Source of the DNA: Bremia lactucae
Lineage: Eukaryota > Oomycota > Peronosporomycetes > Peronosporales > Peronosporaceae
Assembly: GCF_004359215.1 (NCBI RefSeq)
Contig: NW_027152055.1
Span: 117,526-181,525 of the forward strand
Length of the DNA: 64,000 nt
Reading direction: 5' to 3'
Shown here: piece by piece, positions 43,401 to 52,399 of the stretch
How the letters are laid out: each line of letters starts with the position of its first letter
Position numbering within the stretch: position 1 is the first letter of the stretch
The notes under the pieces: model-generated
The model's input: only the letters and a program-made list of their open reading frames with translations
Databases searched by the model: none
Told to the model about the DNA's origin: nothing
Translations under genes and position numbers: made by a program

Positions 43401-44316
43401 TAGCGATTTGCCAAGTCGATATGGGGAAGACAAGAAGCTCGAAAGTTTCGCAAAACAGCTTAAATTTCCAGTAGCTGCTGGAGGAGATTATGAACAAGCT
43501 CATGTGAAGACTAATGTATTGTTGCAGATGCACTTTAGCAAGCAACACGACCGTCTAAGTCTAGCACTGCGCCAGGATCTTGACTTTATACTGAAGCATG
43601 CCGTTCGTCTAGTACACGCCATGGTAGATGTTATTAGCTCCAATGGCTGGTTAAAGCCTGCATTGGCAGCGATGGACCTTACTCAGATGGTAGTGCAGGC
43701 ACAGTGGAGCAGTGAGTCGCCACTGCTGCAAATTCCTTTTTTTACCCAAGAAATGCTTCAAAAATTGAGTGACATGGATCTCGAACAGGAAGTCGAGACA
43801 CCCATAGACATCTTAAGCATGGATGACAAAGCCCGCTTTGAATTGTTGCCTTTGGACGCGGAGAAAATGTCGACTGTTGCCAAGTTTTGCAATGCTTTTC
43901 CGGATGTTACAGTGCAGACGACAGTGCAGCATGATGGGAAGAATTTGACCCAAGGATCGACTGTTAGTGTGACGGTGCAGTTAGAGCGTGAAGGGGTTGA
44001 TGAAGAGGATACTGAGGACGCAGCGAAGGAATTGGGTCTCGTGAATGCTTGCTACTATCCTGTGGCGAAAGCCGAGAACTGGTGGGTGGTATTAGGCGAC
44101 TCAAAAAAGAATACGCTCCTTAGCATCAAACGAGTGCCGTTTGCAAGTGCTCAAGCCAATGTGGCGCTTCAATTTGCAGCCCCCGAGGAAGTTGATGAGC
44201 ATATCTTCCAGCTTTATGTGATCTGCGATGGCTATGCTGGCTGTGACTTGGAGAATGAGGTGAAGATAACGGTCGTCCAAAGTGAAGACACAGATCAAGA
44301 CGAGGACGAAAATTAA
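37468..44316 (+). CDS. BRR2: Brr2/SNRNP200, U5 snRNP ATP-dependent RNA helicase
   Basis: An intronless 2282-residue protein, slightly longer than human SNRNP200 (2136). Brr2 unwinds U4/U6 during spliceosome activation. The ATG at 37468 gives the family N-terminus (ARSRQYAYQQNSNLVLQAD, RPDEPTGEVESL); the frame is open further upstream but without ATG. Residues about 190-290 contain an acidic run. N-terminal cassette: Walker A APTGAGKT (559-566), DEIH (674-677), SAT (711-713), QMLGRAGR (912-919), then winged-helix, ratchet and Sec63 domains. C-terminal cassette: ASPPGSGKG (1439-1447, Gly where Thr is usual), DEAH (1556-1559), SNS in place of SAT and no clear QxxGRxGR. A degenerate, inactive second cassette is known for Brr2 and serves as a regulator and docking platform. 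A Glu/Gly-rich insert is near residue 1920. Everything needed for helicase activity in cassette 1 is visible. Confidence 0.97.
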   Translation: MAEEVARSRQYAYQQNSNLVLQADSESRRRPDEPTGEVESLAGKINYRMGDRAQKAKPQSSRKRRGTEINSEHKSQKKKRHADADEGGDGLIFTATGGLVAARSNILKESSSFESAAYRPKNSASQEAYEQILNVVAQHIGAQPGEILAGAAEEVLSIVKNDTYRDNEKLMEVQKLLKTLPSHAFSHLVAASKRITDFTPESSEKKTGDDEREGETEMEGEEQVDKEMGVAVVFDDDEDDDESDLDEIREEEDDEDGTAAGREAMKLKAGHDSEDDQDVKYQLDVHAIDAFWLQRELSKFYKDAEVSAKLSDEVLSILKEADLSSCENRLVLLLDYDKFEFIKLILENRAKVLYCTKLKQAQNDDERRKIEDEIVQDETLLNGEGKAILDQLQSTASADSWMQDRIGAMETTSRAEANKLRRLQQKPSGHRVSENATNDGNEEGTDAGIEAEDGVTKTKPQRYVDVESLAFQEGGHLMSNRECRLPEGTWRAQKKGYEEVHIPAVRTKMAVSEAKARIKISTLPKWAQSAFAGMESLNRVQSKMYPAAFETSENLLLCAPTGAGKTNVAMLTILHEVMKARDPETGDIDLNSFKIVYVAPMKALVQEVVLNLSARLSSAYNIQVRELSGDQNLSREQLLDTQIIVTTPEKWDIITRKSGDDRAYTQLVRLVIIDEIHLLHDTRGPVLEALVARTIRNVEVTQQMVRLVGLSATLPNYEDVAAFLRVDPARGLFYFDASYRPVPLQQQYIGIMEKKAVKRFALMNAICYEKVVEQAELDNQVLIFVHSRKETASTAQALRDLFVENDTLARLIKPNSASSEVLLQEAEKIMRNDDLKDLLPYGFGIHHAGMKRQDRTLVENAFADGHLKVLVSTSTLAWGVNLPAHTVIIKGTQIYNAEKGNWCELSPLDILQMLGRAGRVQFDTQGEGIIITQHSQLTYYLSLMNQQLPVESQLMSKLADNLNAEIVVGSVQNVLQAATWLGYTYLFIRMLRNPTLYGISIAARKADPTLLQYRTDLIHSAAMLLAKHNLIKYERRSGVFQVTALGRVASHYYIAHDSIRTYNEYLKPRMSDIEILRLFSLSNEFKYVIVRSEEKLELVKLLERVPVPVKESLVSTALGGVVAGSGSAKVNVLLQAYISRLKLDGFALLADMAHIHQSAARIFRALFEICLTRSWASLAERMLSFCKMVDKRMWLSHSPLRQFAPGISETILKRIEKKDISWEKYNDLEPADLGQLINNPQYGKQLYKMIHQFPKLELSAHVQPITRSMLKVDLVVTPDFEFTRDVHGNAEGFWVFVEDVDGETILHHEWLLIKRRFASRETYLSFTMPLLEPLAPLYYIKLISDKWIHCESSLPVSFSKLILPQKNAPSTELLDLRPLYVDNILLKLVGGKKKIAEAVLRSLSAPRNVSNPWCFKRFNPIQTQVLPRLLESDCNLFIASPPGSGKGVCAELAIMKTLHSLGQPNPASDEFGDHLIVYINPKESSCHHTFNDWNAKFGEESFWRQHVVELTGDSTADLRLLASANILLATPTQWDVLSRRWKQRKRIQHICLLLLDEAHFVGGGDYGPTIEVVMSRMRFIAAGMEKKTREAGEQSERMRILAMSNSIANARDVGEWLGASASDGIFNFHPNVRPQPLEIRVQGFEINDFSSRMLAMAKPLYNTIANHAAKKPVIVFVPSAKQAQLSAIDLITFALAENDPRKFVSSSGDDLVELPLEDTALLHTMENGVGYCTDTMSLRNREYVLKRFAIGKIQVLIVPQSMAWDLQSSQASAFMVVIMGTQFYDGREHRYVDYQLADVLKMTKYASHAASGAVKCVLYCHASKKKFYTQFLYDPLPVESQLAHFLSDHINAEIVTKVIESKQDAVDYLTWTFMYRRFMKNPNYYNLQGATNVHLSDHLSELVEASVNALVESRCIQVVEEEEDEGREGEEGLAPQNLGMIAAYYYIKYTTVELFACSLKADSKVRALLTILSSATEFSDLPSRYGEDKKLESFAKQLKFPVAAGGDYEQAHVKTNVLLQMHFSKQHDRLSLALRQDLDFILKHAVRLVHAMVDVISSNGWLKPALAAMDLTQMVVQAQWSSESPLLQIPFFTQEMLQKLSDMDLEQEVETPIDILSMDDKARFELLPLDAEKMSTVAKFCNAFPDVTVQTTVQHDGKNLTQGSTVSVTVQLEREGVDEEDTEDAAKELGLVNACYYPVAKAENWWVVLGDSKKNTLLSIKRVPFASAQANVALQFAAPEEVDEHIFQLYVICDGYAGCDLENEVKITVVQSEDTDQDEDEN

Positions 44317-44472
44317 GTAGGTAGACCTTGAAGACATTGATGTTGTATTAGGTATCAAAACTTAAAATGTGTTACGTAAAAAGGTACTTCAAAAATATAA
44401 AATTATGAACTCACACTGCTGCCAGACTCAATATCGATTGTCAACGTACTTTTCCTTGCAAATTTTATTGCG

Positions 44473-44892
44473 ATGGTTGTGAGGCTAGCACTCCAGCTGA
44501 TTTCGTGGCTCGCGCTACAGTCGCTGAGGCTTGCGCTGTATTTAGCGCCAGCAGCTGCAGCACTTACCGCGGTAGTTGGTATCGTGCTGGTTTCATCTAT
44601 GATGGCTCAGGCGCTCGAATACGGCGTGCTAACAGCAGTGTACCGATCCAAGTGGCACAAAAACTCGCAGTACGACGATTTAAGAAGCTACTTTTACCGT
44701 GCATACTGGTTAGCAACATTGCTCTATGCACTGAGCTCATCGTTCTGGATTCACTATACCGAGAGAGCAGACTTTCGCCAAGCGTTTGGGTTTATTTTCT
44801 TTGCGCTGTGGTGGGCGCTGCAACTTGTACTGGTTTTAGCTCTTACCCCGTTTGGCAAAATACTGCCACGGATGAAGGCAGCGATTAAGTAA
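44473..44892 (+). CDS. Small multi-pass membrane protein, unknown
   Basis: 139 residues, starting at ATG 44473, 156 bases after the Brr2 stop. Strongly hydrophobic: residues about 5-50 can hold two membrane spans (LALYLAPAAAALTAVVGIVL), followed by spans at about 77-95 (YWLATLLYALSSSFWI) and 104-126 (FGFIFFALWWALQLVLVLAL). A hydrophilic loop with YRSKWHKNSQYDD lies between spans two and three, and the C-terminus is basic (PRMKAAIK). No signature residues are seen and I do not recognise a family. Its composition and clean frame suggest a real gene. It ends 40 bases before the end of the converging gene at 44933. Confidence 0.65.
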   Translation: MVVRLALQLISWLALQSLRLALYLAPAAAALTAVVGIVLVSSMMAQALEYGVLTAVYRSKWHKNSQYDDLRSYFYRAYWLATLLYALSSSFWIHYTERADFRQAFGFIFFALWWALQLVLVLALTPFGKILPRMKAAIK

Positions 44893-44932
44893 TGATGCAA
44901 GACGGAAAACATTCTTGATTTGACCTGCATAT

Positions 44933-45379
44933 TTACTTATTTTCATCCTTTTCCGCTGCTACACTGGTTTGATGTATTACAAGCGCTGCTGATGGTGCCA
45001 TGCGTTCTTCTACCTGCTTGACCTTGGCCATCGCCAGTGCATTCTTCTGTGTCTCCATCTGCTCAGAAGTCCTTCTTGCTCTCTCAGCCTGCTCCTCCTG
45101 ATGCTGCTCCTGGAGCTCCTTAAATTGATCATACATGATATTGTCAGCAATAATCTTTTGCGCTATCGTTGGCTGTAGCATCCGGATGACCGAAGACGGG
45201 AATCCCGCAGCCAGTAGCTTTTGCCGCGTACTGTGCGTGATCATGAAGGCGACAGAGGCCACTCGTGGGCGATTGCTTCGGCCAAACCACACATCGTCTA
45301 GCCATTTTGTGGCGTCATACTGCCACTTATTGAGGTAAAAGCGGCCCAACAGGTGCACACGCTGCAAGATTTTACTCAT
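44933..45379 (-). CDS. Small coiled-coil protein, unknown
   Basis: 148 residues from ATG 45379. The N-terminal half is basic and aromatic (RVHLLGRFYLNKWQYDATKW) with WFGRSNRPRVASVAFM following; residues about 92-130 form a likely coiled coil rich in Gln, Glu and Arg (FKELQEQHQEEQAERARRTS). No signal peptide or membrane span is visible. A TCATTCA initiator-like motif lies 14-20 bases before the ATG and a perfect palindrome 60 bases before it. I do not recognise a family; the basic start could allow organelle import, but this is a guess. Confidence 0.65.
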   Translation of the reverse strand: MSKILQRVHLLGRFYLNKWQYDATKWLDDVWFGRSNRPRVASVAFMITHSTRQKLLAAGFPSSVIRMLQPTIAQKIIADNIMYDQFKELQEQHQEEQAERARRTSEQMETQKNALAMAKVKQVEERMAPSAALVIHQTSVAAEKDENK

Positions 45380-45438
45380 GATAAGTGGTGTTTGAATGAT
45401 GTAATTTATAAAAGTCTTCCTTAAATTTTATCTTTGCA

Positions 45439-45468
45439 CCAATGAGTAACAAATTTGTTACTCATTGG
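45439..45468. repeat. Perfect 30-bp palindrome
   Basis: CCAATGAGTAACAAA is followed immediately by its exact reverse complement, with no loop. It lies 60 bases upstream of the gene starting at 45379. The remaining 45469-45845 sequence has no gene. Confidence 0.95.
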
Positions 45469-45845
45469 TTTAAGAAGATGAATTCAGGCCGAGAGTAAGG
45501 CGGCGAAAATTTAGAAACTTAATTGTGGGGTGCCGTTCACCGAAGTGGGGTGCCGTGAGCATTGGTTATGTAACAACGAAGCTAACTGAAATTCTCGACG
45601 CGACAACCTTTGTTAAGTCAACCCTTACTAGTCGTCAGCTACACTTGTGATAAGATAATTCTATGAGCAAATGAAGATTGACTGCTGAGGAGATGCTATC
45701 TACGCTCAACAGTGCGAGAGCTGCTTTATTTAAGAAGTAACTGTGGATCGCAGCATTTTTTAGACTAATTATTGCGTATAAAATATTGCAGGTAGCACTG
45801 CCATGGCTGGCATCGCAACCTATGAGCAGATTTTTTTTTTCTCAT

Positions 45846-48011
45846 TCAATGCGTCCGCAATCCTGCCACGCTTGGCACGCTTGGTGCGTGGCCACAAGCC
45901 GCACAAAACGAGTCGTTTTTTGTATTCAAAAGAGTGCATTGAGGGCATGCCCACGGCTGAAAACGACAGAACGTGAGCTGAACAGGATTTGGCGACATCA
46001 ACAACATTTCGAGCATTTGCACGTATGTTTCTGTGTCTAGCAAATGCCCATTAATGCCCACCAGTACGTCCCCTTTGCGGATGACTCCACTAGCTTCAGC
46101 GGGCAACTTGGCCCCAAGCCCATTGACCTCAAAGCCTGACACAACAAAGCTTTTCCCTGTAAACCGAGAGGATACAAACGTGTCCGTCTTTGCAGCCTCT
46201 TCCAAGAGCAATCCAATGCCACCATCAGACGCATTGAGACACACATCAAACATCATTAACGGAGTTTCCGGTATCGCCAAAGTCCTTTCACCAATCGATG
46301 CTACCGAATCGAATCGATAATCACTTTTAAAATTCCTTCTCTCAGGGCTTTCGTCTTCAAAAATTCTGTTTGGATTCACGTCTGTGTTTCGATCTTCCGA
46401 ATACTTGACCAAGTAGTCACGTTGACAGACACTAGAGCGCATGGACTCGGACGTGGCTATGGGAAGCGCCACTCGTTCTTTTATCGAATCAAGTGCTTCG
46501 CTCTTGCCTTGAGACAATATTCCATTGAGTCTCGACAGGGTCTCTTGGGCATTTTGATGTGCCACTTGAAAATGAACCTCCTGGTCGCCCCACTGTCTTC
46601 CTTTTTGTGTCAATTCCTGCGTTGCTTTGAATACACGCTGCGATATCGCACTCGTATCCACTGTCGGCAATGGCTCTAGTTGAGTCCTACTTGGCACTTT
46701 CTTTTCAAGTAGAATCTCCTCGACGCCACACTCGAGTTCATGCGGCACTACCAACGGCTTTGATAAAATGCTTGTTAACGCGCTTGGGTCCTCCATTCCT
46801 TTACATTCGTGCACAGCAGCAGCCCACCACGTGTGAATTTCGGTCGCAATTTCCTCGAGCATGGCAAGTTGAATGCTCTTGCGTTCGTAAAAAAGCAGTG
46901 TCGGCTGGTACGCGCCTCGCTCGATCCTCGACCGCACGTCTGCCCACGTTCCGACGAGTTTCACCCGCGTATCATCAAACAAAAACCAGCGTTCGCGCTC
47001 GACCCCGTCGTCAATACTTCGACTCGCAAAGAAGCCAACGTAGTGGCATCCATAGTAGCACACGAGGCCTCGAAACGCGTATACCGACGTCTCTTTCGAC
47101 GACAAATCGAGTCGAAAAATTCGACCAAGATCCAATGCTTGTTGTGACGCGTGATTGAGCGATCGCTGGGCGGCTAAGAGCTCCATCCAGTCGTAAAGAT
47201 CTTGTGTTTCCATTCGCGTACTTGACCAGATGAGACTGATCGCAAAGACCATTGGCAACGTCAGGATCCATCGACTTTTCATACAAGGTGTCATGGCGTC
47301 ACACGCGTCGCAGGTTCCCGCGACATTGGAAGATTGGGCTTCGACGCGAAGCACGTCTTCGAGCGTTGTTTCAAGGCTTGTGCGGGCACTTGTGAGCAAT
47401 TCGTACGCGTAGACGCGATATAGAAATTTGGTGTGCATCACGGGCTCGGCCGTGTGGCCACAAGAGGCGCAGATTGTGAGCTCCATCAAGTTCATCTGGA
47501 ACAGGCGATGCGCGACACACTGCGGCTCACACACGATCGCGTCGTGACGCAAAGAGACCGACATGTCTTCAGTCTTGCGGAGAGGTTGATGTGCTGTTTG
47601 TGGTACACGTGTGTGCCGCAGAAGCAGCATATGATTCAATGTATCGGAATGGAGCGCGTCGAGAATTGTCTCGAGCGTCTCCGTGGCGTCATTCATCGCA
47701 CCTAGGGCGAATGTCTCGCCTAGCGCAATGCGCACGCGCGTGACGTCGAGAACGGGCTGCTCGGCGAACTGATACAGGACGAATAGCTGCTCGAGTTCGC
47801 ACAAAAGACAGAGCGTTGCGGTCTCGGATGCGTGACGAGCAGCGCTGGGATTCTTGTTGTGATGCACGGCGTGGTCGCCCATTGAAACAAGCACGCGACA
47901 GCTGCGGATGTGCCACAGGCTCTGGATGATGACATTGAGAAAGCAATTGTTCGCGCCCACGTCGTTCCGCAGGCCCTTGCGTGCACTTTGTGGCAAGGAC
48001 GCGTCTGACAT
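45846..48011 (-). CDS. Ubiquitin-specific protease with PDZ and RanBP2 zinc finger
   Basis: 721 residues, intronless, from ATG 48011. The Cys box is at 13-34 (GLRNDVGANNCFLNVIIQSL) with the nucleophile at Cys23. A USP zinc ribbon follows (CASCG, then CDAC). The His box is YYGCHYVGFF with His323, then FLFDDTRVKLVGTW. The Cys box resembles the plant UCH-like and animal USP53/54 group more than classical USPs (NNCFLN instead of NTCYLN). Residues about 585-680 look like a PDZ domain (GIGLLLEE near its start, RKGDVLVGINGHLL), which would bind C-terminal peptides. Residues 687-710 are a RanBP2/NZF finger (Cys689, 692, 703, 706) that may hold ubiquitin. It should remove ubiquitin from substrates; USP53/54-type enzymes differ in activity, so catalysis is likely but not certain. 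Confidence 0.9.
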   Translation of the reverse strand: MSDASLPQSARKGLRNDVGANNCFLNVIIQSLWHIRSCRVLVSMGDHAVHHNKNPSAARHASETATLCLLCELEQLFVLYQFAEQPVLDVTRVRIALGETFALGAMNDATETLETILDALHSDTLNHMLLLRHTRVPQTAHQPLRKTEDMSVSLRHDAIVCEPQCVAHRLFQMNLMELTICASCGHTAEPVMHTKFLYRVYAYELLTSARTSLETTLEDVLRVEAQSSNVAGTCDACDAMTPCMKSRWILTLPMVFAISLIWSSTRMETQDLYDWMELLAAQRSLNHASQQALDLGRIFRLDLSSKETSVYAFRGLVCYYGCHYVGFFASRSIDDGVERERWFLFDDTRVKLVGTWADVRSRIERGAYQPTLLFYERKSIQLAMLEEIATEIHTWWAAAVHECKGMEDPSALTSILSKPLVVPHELECGVEEILLEKKVPSRTQLEPLPTVDTSAISQRVFKATQELTQKGRQWGDQEVHFQVAHQNAQETLSRLNGILSQGKSEALDSIKERVALPIATSESMRSSVCQRDYLVKYSEDRNTDVNPNRIFEDESPERRNFKSDYRFDSVASIGERTLAIPETPLMMFDVCLNASDGGIGLLLEEAAKTDTFVSSRFTGKSFVVSGFEVNGLGAKLPAEASGVIRKGDVLVGINGHLLDTETYVQMLEMLLMSPNPVQLTFCRFQPWACPQCTLLNTKNDSFCAACGHAPSVPSVAGLRTH

Positions 48012-49074
48012 TCGGGTTTACAATAAGTATTGCAATGCGTCGTCATGATGTGATATTCTTTGTAATGCGACGAACGTGGCGAGAGAATTGTAAGAAGGAT
48101 CGGGTCGTACGAAGAGATCTTTGGGTTTAATAGTTATGCCAAAGCTAGCGGGGTTTTCCCATAAAAGAATCCACGCTATCTGAAGAACAGAAGAGGCCTT
48201 GAACTTTCATTCACTCCTCCCTCTGAGAACGTATCCCTCGAAAACAGATAACCTCCGCTAAATATTAAGACTTGACGTCCACCGACGACAAAACTTGATT
48301 ATTGCCATCGGGACCTCTATAATGTTATTTATAATAAAAATGATGGTCTTGACAAAATTTGAGCGCACTACGTTATTGGAGCAGCGAATCTTCTTGTTAA
48401 ATAAGGTGGACGCGTTTATTTAAACTTGCAAGTGGAGTGAATGACGAACGAGCGCGAGCATTTGAGCAAGATGTTCGTCTATTTAATAAAAGCTCTACTT
48501 TGTGATTGCTCGTGCAGTCATACCTCTAACAACTTTTTTTCCGGAGGACACCGATCTTATGTGGTATAAGAGGTTATTAGTTATCGGATCGACATGTACT
48601 ACGTACGACCACGGCAGTATTCAGCGATAGAGAATGCGATTATTTGCAAAATAAATTCACCATTTTTGGTGTTATATATATTTAATTAAAACGTGTAAGT
48701 CGAGTTGGAATATTTATATATAAAACAACAGAATTAAGCGCAGACTTCCGCTTCTATATTTGTGGCATAAATCGACGTTCACGTTGCTCCAGCCACCAGT
48801 ACATTTGTAGCAGAAAATACAACAATATTTATTTTGGTTATAGAGCTAACTACGAGTCCAGCTAGCTTCCTAAATGCCTGATGGCTAATTCGTCCATCGC
48901 ACGCTGGTTGTGTGCGTCACCTTGAGGCCAGCTTCGTTTCGAATGACTTTACGCCGTGAAAAAGAAGAATAAGCACATCGTAATCTATTTTTCCAGTCTC
49001 CTTGCGATGTGCTCAAGCGTTGCCATGGCGTGCGTCAAGTGGAAGGCAAGACCGGCTCTGCAGGCGGGCGCTAT
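48012..49074. other. Intergenic region, no gene seen
   Basis: AT-rich with no frame that I can support. The right end (49050-49074) carries GGCTCTGCAGGCG, repeated with small changes just behind the LTR-E at 49586. Confidence 0.6.
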
Positions 49075-49585
49075 TATAGCAGTCACGCTCTACTTAAGCA
49101 CACACCTCCAGGCACAGTGAGGAAGCGGTTTGACCGTCTTCTCTCACGTGCAGTGATGTAGTTTGCGGGCGCCTAAGCGACCTCACCCAACTAACTAAGT
49201 GCCTTAGTACAAGTGTCGTCACGGAAGCGGTATCTCGGCTTCACGCACGCATTTGTTAACTAATGAGTAGTTTTATCAATCAGTCTAAAGAACTACTCTA
49301 ATACTTTAAATCAATCATTGAATGTCACCTCTGTAGATGTGCATCCCTACATTGCGAGCGCACTTTTTGGAATACCTCGGATTACGGATGACGCTAGCCG
49401 TCACCCCTTATAGTGTGATTACACCTATGTGCACCACATAAAGAAGGGTGGGTCAATTTGTGCACCACACTCAAGTGGCAGGTTCAAATACTTCACACGA
49501 AGTAAGTGACCATCCCGTTAAGCTCATAAATTGTACTTAACGGGTTTGTGTAACATAGGGCAACAAAAAAAGTTAGCCCGTTACA
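49075..49585 (+). repeat. LTR-E, possibly solo, copy 2
   Basis: Aligns with 28934-29429 throughout, including the shared end TAGCCCGTTACA; its start reads TATAGCAG. It has no adjoining element body. Confidence 0.6.
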
Positions 49586-49587
49586 GG

Positions 49588-49767
49588 CTCTGCAAGCGCA
49601 CTATTTTCTTTGGAAATTTAATTGCACGAGCTCGGCAGCTTTGAAGCAGCACATGAAATTGTCAGACTTTTTACACTGCTATGACCCTGTTGGCGTAACT
49701 AATATTGACGAAATTAAAAAAATATCTGACTTGCTAGGAGCAGCGATTGACGTCCGCCAAAGATAGG
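49588..49767 (+). other. Unidentified open frame next to LTR-E
   Basis: 60 codons are open from the LTR boundary to TAG 49765-49767, the second part reading VGVTNIDEIKKISDLLGAAI. The only ATG is at codon 29. Composition is protein-like and it matches none of the retrotransposon domains seen elsewhere, so it might be a scrap of a host gene. Weak evidence. Confidence 0.25.
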
Positions 49768-49839
49768 TCGTTTGCGTGACCACGAGAAGAACAAATATCA
49801 CAACGTCCTTTATTGCTCATTTACTGAACAGCAACGGAA

Positions 49840-50240
49840 AAATTTGGTAGCATATTGCTGCTCTGCTCGGTCTGGGACGCCAGCGAATTTTCAATCGGCT
49901 GCGCGTTAAAGCTATATGACACAGACGGCGCAGAGCGCGTCGCCTGCTTGCAATTGCATCAGCTGCAACTATCTGAGCGAAATTAATCGGTGCATGACAA
50001 GTCACACCTTGCCATAAAATGTGCACTAACTATGTTTCGAATCAATTTTTTTGGAGATTTACCGTTCTTTGTTCACAGACTATCCGTCAATACGCATGAT
50101 GGTGAGCAGTCCACACGTCTTGCAAAGAATGGCGAGATAATTGTCTTTCTTCCCGGAGAATAACCTCTCCGCCGTCGGTGATGCGCTTTCGCGCCGGCCT
50201 GATTATGAGGCAGCTGCAACAATCAACAGCGAGGATAACC
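49840..50240 (+). pseudogene. Gypsy C RNase H fragment, plus strand
   Basis: Shifting frames read WDASEFSIGCALKLYDTDGA, then SVHDKSHLAIKCAL. Comparison with 61250-61680 identifies the family. Stops are frequent. 50241-50440 has only faint similarity to the sequence after RNase H. Confidence 0.65.
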
Positions 50241-50440
50241 CCAACTTGGGTTTGACCCCCAGACGTATTGAGTTCTAGTCATATGGAGGTCGGGGTAAGA
50301 CTCAGCACACCGCCGATGGTTGAGTTGGCTGAAGCCTTAACACCGGATAAATTAGTTTAAATAAGCAAAGCAATACCATAAATTGTATAGAGGTTAATGA
50401 AATAGTCTATCCTAACCTGTAAATCGCCAAAATCGGTGAA

Positions 50441-51240
50441 TGTATCAACCTTTGCAAAATACCGGAAAGCAACTCTTACGATCAGCGTTCCATGACCACT
50501 CTAATTTTCTTGAGTGAACAGGAGATTTACACTGTCAGATAGGTGCAAGTTCACCGCTAGCTCAAGGAACTTAAGAGTTCCTTGATATCGAATGGCACAG
50601 GCCAACCTTTGATCCGCGTTTACTTTTTCAGGATCAGGGCGTACACATTACTTCTTTTCGATCTATCCAAGAAGTGGCATATTGCTTGCAGCGAATTACA
50701 CTTCTTATATTTCCATACAACTCATGATTACGCGTAAGCGTAAGAACCTTTCGGACGCGGGTACGATGTTCCATAAGACCGACTTAGTTGAATGTCTCGG
50801 CTACGAACAACGGCACCATCAAAGTAATTTTGTGCGAAAGCTTGCACCGATCGCAACAGATTGGTAACACGTATGAGGAATGTAGCAGGAGCATTACTAA
50901 TCCCCTGCGGCATCCCAAAGTTTGCCACTTGGGGTGGTTACTGCTGTGATCGGAGTATCCTGTTCACGCAGCAGATTTTTTACAGCCCATCTATTAGATC
51001 TATGGACAAAAATATGGATATCTTTGACATACCGTCAATGATTATTTTCTTTTCCGGTAGGCGCTTTATCTCGTACCGTTGCAGCATTCACCTTGGTAAA
51101 TGCATGCACTGTTCGCCATACTGATGTTGATTCGTGCACACAGATAGTCGGAGAGCTAAGTTGGGAGATTAAAATACCTCACATGTCCTGCTCCTAAACG
51201 ATCGGCAAAGAGCTCGCCCATCTTAATTACTTTTTCGTGA
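50441..51240 (-). pseudogene. Gypsy C reverse transcriptase fragment, minus strand
   Basis: Frame 50728-50928 reads FGMPQGISNAPATFLIRVTN and NYFDGAVVRSRD, the palm with a damaged FDD. RT fingers lie to the right and the thumb (KLEWSWNADR) at about 50490. The next domain, RNase H, lies to the left on the opposite strand. 51241-51565 shows no gene. Confidence 0.65.
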
Positions 51241-51565
51241 GGCTGTAAAGAACTACTATCAACTACTGACTTTGTTATTTAATAGCTAACTATATATGAC
51301 GCCTACCTGCGCAGTACTATTGCATGCCCAATCCTCATCCAGTAACGTCCTACGTGCGACTCGTGGCAGTGGTCGGCCGAAACTACCACTATAAATGCAG
51401 TGCAGTTAACAGTAAACACCATTATAAAATGTTAAACCTCACAAATTTTGTGTATGATGTTAGGGTATATTCGCTAACTGATGCTCTCCACCAAATTACC
51501 GATCTGCGATCCATTCGTGTAAATGCTAGTATCTGCATCATGTGAAAGCAGCAATTATTGTAATA

Positions 51566-51986
51566 TGTAACGGGGTGTCCCGTTACATGAAAAAATATTC
51601 CTATGAGAGGATTAATAAATATTATTTTCTATAAGAGGAAAGTTAGATATTATTTCCTATAAAAGGAATTAAATAATAAAACAAAATTATTACCTTCATC
51701 ACTAATTTGACTCGATAGTTCCAATATTACCAGATTAGGTAGCAATTAAATCAGATCTATTGATTAATTGATTTAAGTTTGAGTCAACTTCGTTAATCGT
51801 CATAAGTTACGATTGTGCGCTGTGGAAGTAGGCGCCATACATAGTTAGTTACTAATATAATAAAGTCTGTAGTAGATAGAAGATCGTTACGTAGGAACTT
51901 GATATATTAATCCAGTTTTGCTTTTTCTCCTTAGTCTAGAACCTCTGAGCTAAGTCCTCTTTGCTCCATCGAAACCTTCCTCTGTA
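51566..51986 (+). repeat. LTR-B, plus strand, best preserved copy
   Basis: Starts TGTAACGGGGTGTCC and within 22 bases folds on itself; ends CCTTCCTCTGTA. Followed by a leader and a family B gag, so it is a 5' LTR. Confidence 0.78.
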
Positions 51987-52399
51987 CCTTATTTTCCGTG
52001 AAATTTTGAGGCACCTAACTTTCACTGTAACCAGTGTAGGTGGACATGTACTGTTATCAGTACTAGCAAAAGATGCCCCGTACACCTGATAGCACTTGGT
52101 AGTCCGTTTAACGCCTTAGCACGTTCCATCCAACTTGGACATGTTGGATGAAGAAGGTGGGAGCTTTCCACCCCTCAAGAAGTGAAGGGTTTACTGATTT
52201 GAGATACCTTGAATAGAGAGCGGTCGAATGCATCAATTAGATCAAAGGTGGTCCAGCCGATGGCGCCGTGCTGTTCCCTCTGAACACAGATGAACAACAT
52301 GCGACCATAGCAGAGTTCATACAACATGAACTCGACGGAGCCCCAAAAAAGTAGCCTTGCTTCACCAACAAGGCTCTCGACACGCGGGTGTGCTCAGAG

